Part shown: positions 22,812 through 23,513 of the stretch, in pieces | How positions within the stretch are numbered: position 1 is the first letter of the stretch | Layout: every line of letters begins with the position of its first letter | Assembly: GCA_025363325.1 (NCBI GenBank) | Contig: JANYEF010000004.1 | Coordinates: forward strand, 1 to 23,513 | Reading direction: 5' to 3' | Source: Nitrospira sp. | Lineage (GTDB): Bacteria; Nitrospirota; Nitrospiria; Nitrospirales; Nitrospiraceae | DNA: 23,513 bases | The notes under the pieces: model-generated | The model's database searches: none | What the model saw: only the letters and a program-made list of their open reading frames with translations | Told to the model about the DNA's origin: nothing | Program-made: the position numbers and the translations under genes

Positions 22812-23222
22812 TTATGGAATGATCATGAACTTGCCAAGTTTGGCGGGACGGTACAGCGAAAAATCTCGTCGGTCTACGGTGAAGATGCGTCGAATCCGCT
22901 CACGCTCCGCCACAGCTACCAGTGCGGCATCGGCCAAATCCATGGGCAGCATGCGATACTTTTTCATCAAATCTCGCATGCGGCGATGATCATCAGCTTC
23001 CACCGGTAGCAGCCGGACTGTTTCTTCCAACACCAGCTCCCACAGCGCATCTTGCGCGCGCCACGAGAAGTTCAGTAGATACATCGCTTCTGTGAAGGCA
23101 GGCCAGACCGTCACCAGAGGGTCGCGGATTTCGGTGAGAGCCTCCACACATTTTTGATGGTGCTGATCATCGCGATGCAGGAGCGCCACCAGCGGGCCTG
23201 CGTCAACCAGGATCGCGCTCAT
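22812..23222 (-). CDS. vapC: VapC-like PIN-domain toxin, copy 2
   Basis: The 136-residue duplicate keeps all acidic catalytic residues (Asp7, Glu45, Asp95, Asp98, Asp117). It differs from copy 1 at seven positions, including two charge changes in the region near residues 24-31 (Asp to Lys, Arg to Glu), which may face the antitoxin. The ATG overlaps the antitoxin stop (ATGA), whereas copy 1 uses GTG. Confidence 0.92.
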   Translation of the reverse strand: MSAILVDAGPLVALLHRDDQHHQKCVEALTEIRDPLVTVWPAFTEAMYLLNFSWRAQDALWELVLEETVRLLPVEADDHRRMRDLMKKYRMLPMDLADAALVAVAERERIRRIFTVDRRDFSLYRPAKLGKFMIIP

Positions 23223-23482
23223 AGGGCAGTCCGTCGCCGCAGAAGCCCCCCGCGAAACTTTTTGCCAGTTTCCGTTGAGAGGTCAGAAGGACCTCCTGAA
23301 GCGCACCCAATCAGGTGTTTCATAGCTTGGTAGGGAGTGGCGTCACCGTGCGCCTTCTGGTCGTCCTTTTCAAGAATGGTCAGGACACTACGGATGACTT
23401 CTGATTTTGTGGCTCCACGCTCTTTCGCGACACGCGAGACCAGTCTTTCAAGTCGAGCCGGCAAACGAACGCTTGTTCCCAT
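23219..23482 (-). CDS. vapB: VapB-like ribbon-helix-helix antitoxin, copy 2
   Basis: The 87-residue duplicate keeps the RHH domain nearly unchanged (TSVRLPARLERLVSRVAKER) and diverges in the linker (KAHGD in place of QAQVG) and near the C-terminus. GAGAGGG precedes the ATG. Its promoter region runs off the right edge of the window. Confidence 0.88.
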   Translation of the reverse strand: MGTSVRLPARLERLVSRVAKERGATKSEVIRSVLTILEKDDQKAHGDATPYQAMKHLIGCASGGPSDLSTETGKKFRGGLLRRRTAL

Positions 23483-23513
23483 GGTACCCTCTCATATGAT
23501 CGTGTAGGACATC

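Larger units (their letters stand above)
21681..23513. repeat. Tandem segmental duplication, period 971 bp
   Basis: Unit 1 (21681-22651) and unit 2 (22652 to at least 23513) match at a constant 971-bp offset, with no indel seen over the compared region. Each unit holds vapB, vapC and the small ORF. The second unit is still matching where the window ends, so its far boundary is not visible. Confidence 0.9.

Noticed and set aside
1..23513. CRISPR array, tRNA/rRNA, insertion sequence or prophage
   Set aside because: No regularly spaced repeats, no cloverleaf or rRNA-like segments, and no transposase, integrase or phage structural genes were seen. The only large repeat is the vapBC tandem duplication.

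Overview
The window looks like a chromosomal segment of a Gram-negative bacterium with moderately high GC by eye. Signs of an outer membrane are lipobox lipoproteins, a LolA-like carrier, an LpxL-type acyltransferase and outer-membrane barrels. Gene content and style fit Nitrospira/Nitrospirota, but nothing here proves the taxon. I see no rRNA, tRNA, CRISPR array, insertion sequence or prophage.

Layout. (1) 1-2016, minus strand: an accessory envelope region with the 5' part of an alpha/beta hydrolase, a small exported helical protein, a decayed copy of the hydrolase 5' end, an outer-membrane barrel, and a TRL-like lipoprotein gene broken by an amber codon at the centre of a perfect hairpin. 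(2) 2248-6115, plus strand: a compact operon of flavin-dependent halogenase-like enzyme, chorismatase (hydroxybenzoate synthase type), CE4 polysaccharide deacetylase and a lipoprotein. (3) 6179-17786, minus strand and convergent with (2): a long, mostly overlapping operon for aryl-polyene (xanthomonadin-like) synthesis. In transcription order it holds a methyltransferase, a truncated ACP remnant, a lipoprotein, an ACP, an AMP-ligase, a FabZ-type dehydratase, an LpxL-like acyltransferase, a LolA-like carrier, an MMPL exporter, a ketosynthase, a partner ketosynthase lacking the canonical nucleophile motif, a second dehydratase, a ketoreductase and a family 2 glycosyltransferase. (4) 17863-20338, minus strand: a DUF3015 / DUF4105 (Lnb_N-like) pair; a 12-bp perfect hairpin carries the start of the DUF4105 gene. 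(5) 20537-23513, minus strand: a degenerate DUF3332-like gene, a YfcE-type phosphoesterase, and a tandem duplication (period 971 bp) of a VapBC toxin-antitoxin pair plus a conserved unannotated small ORF.

How it may work together: the chorismatase would make 3- or 4-hydroxybenzoate from chorismate. The ligase would load it on the ACP, and ketosynthase pair, ketoreductase and dehydratases would extend it to a conjugated polyene. The halogenase and methyltransferase could modify the aryl head, and the glycosyltransferase, acyltransferase, deacetylase, LolA-like protein and MMPL exporter would decorate and move the product to the outer membrane. The best candidate for an undescribed system is this two-operon halogenated aryl-polyene locus. 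Secondary candidates are the DUF3015/DUF4105 pair with its start-codon hairpin and the duplicated VapBC-smORF unit.
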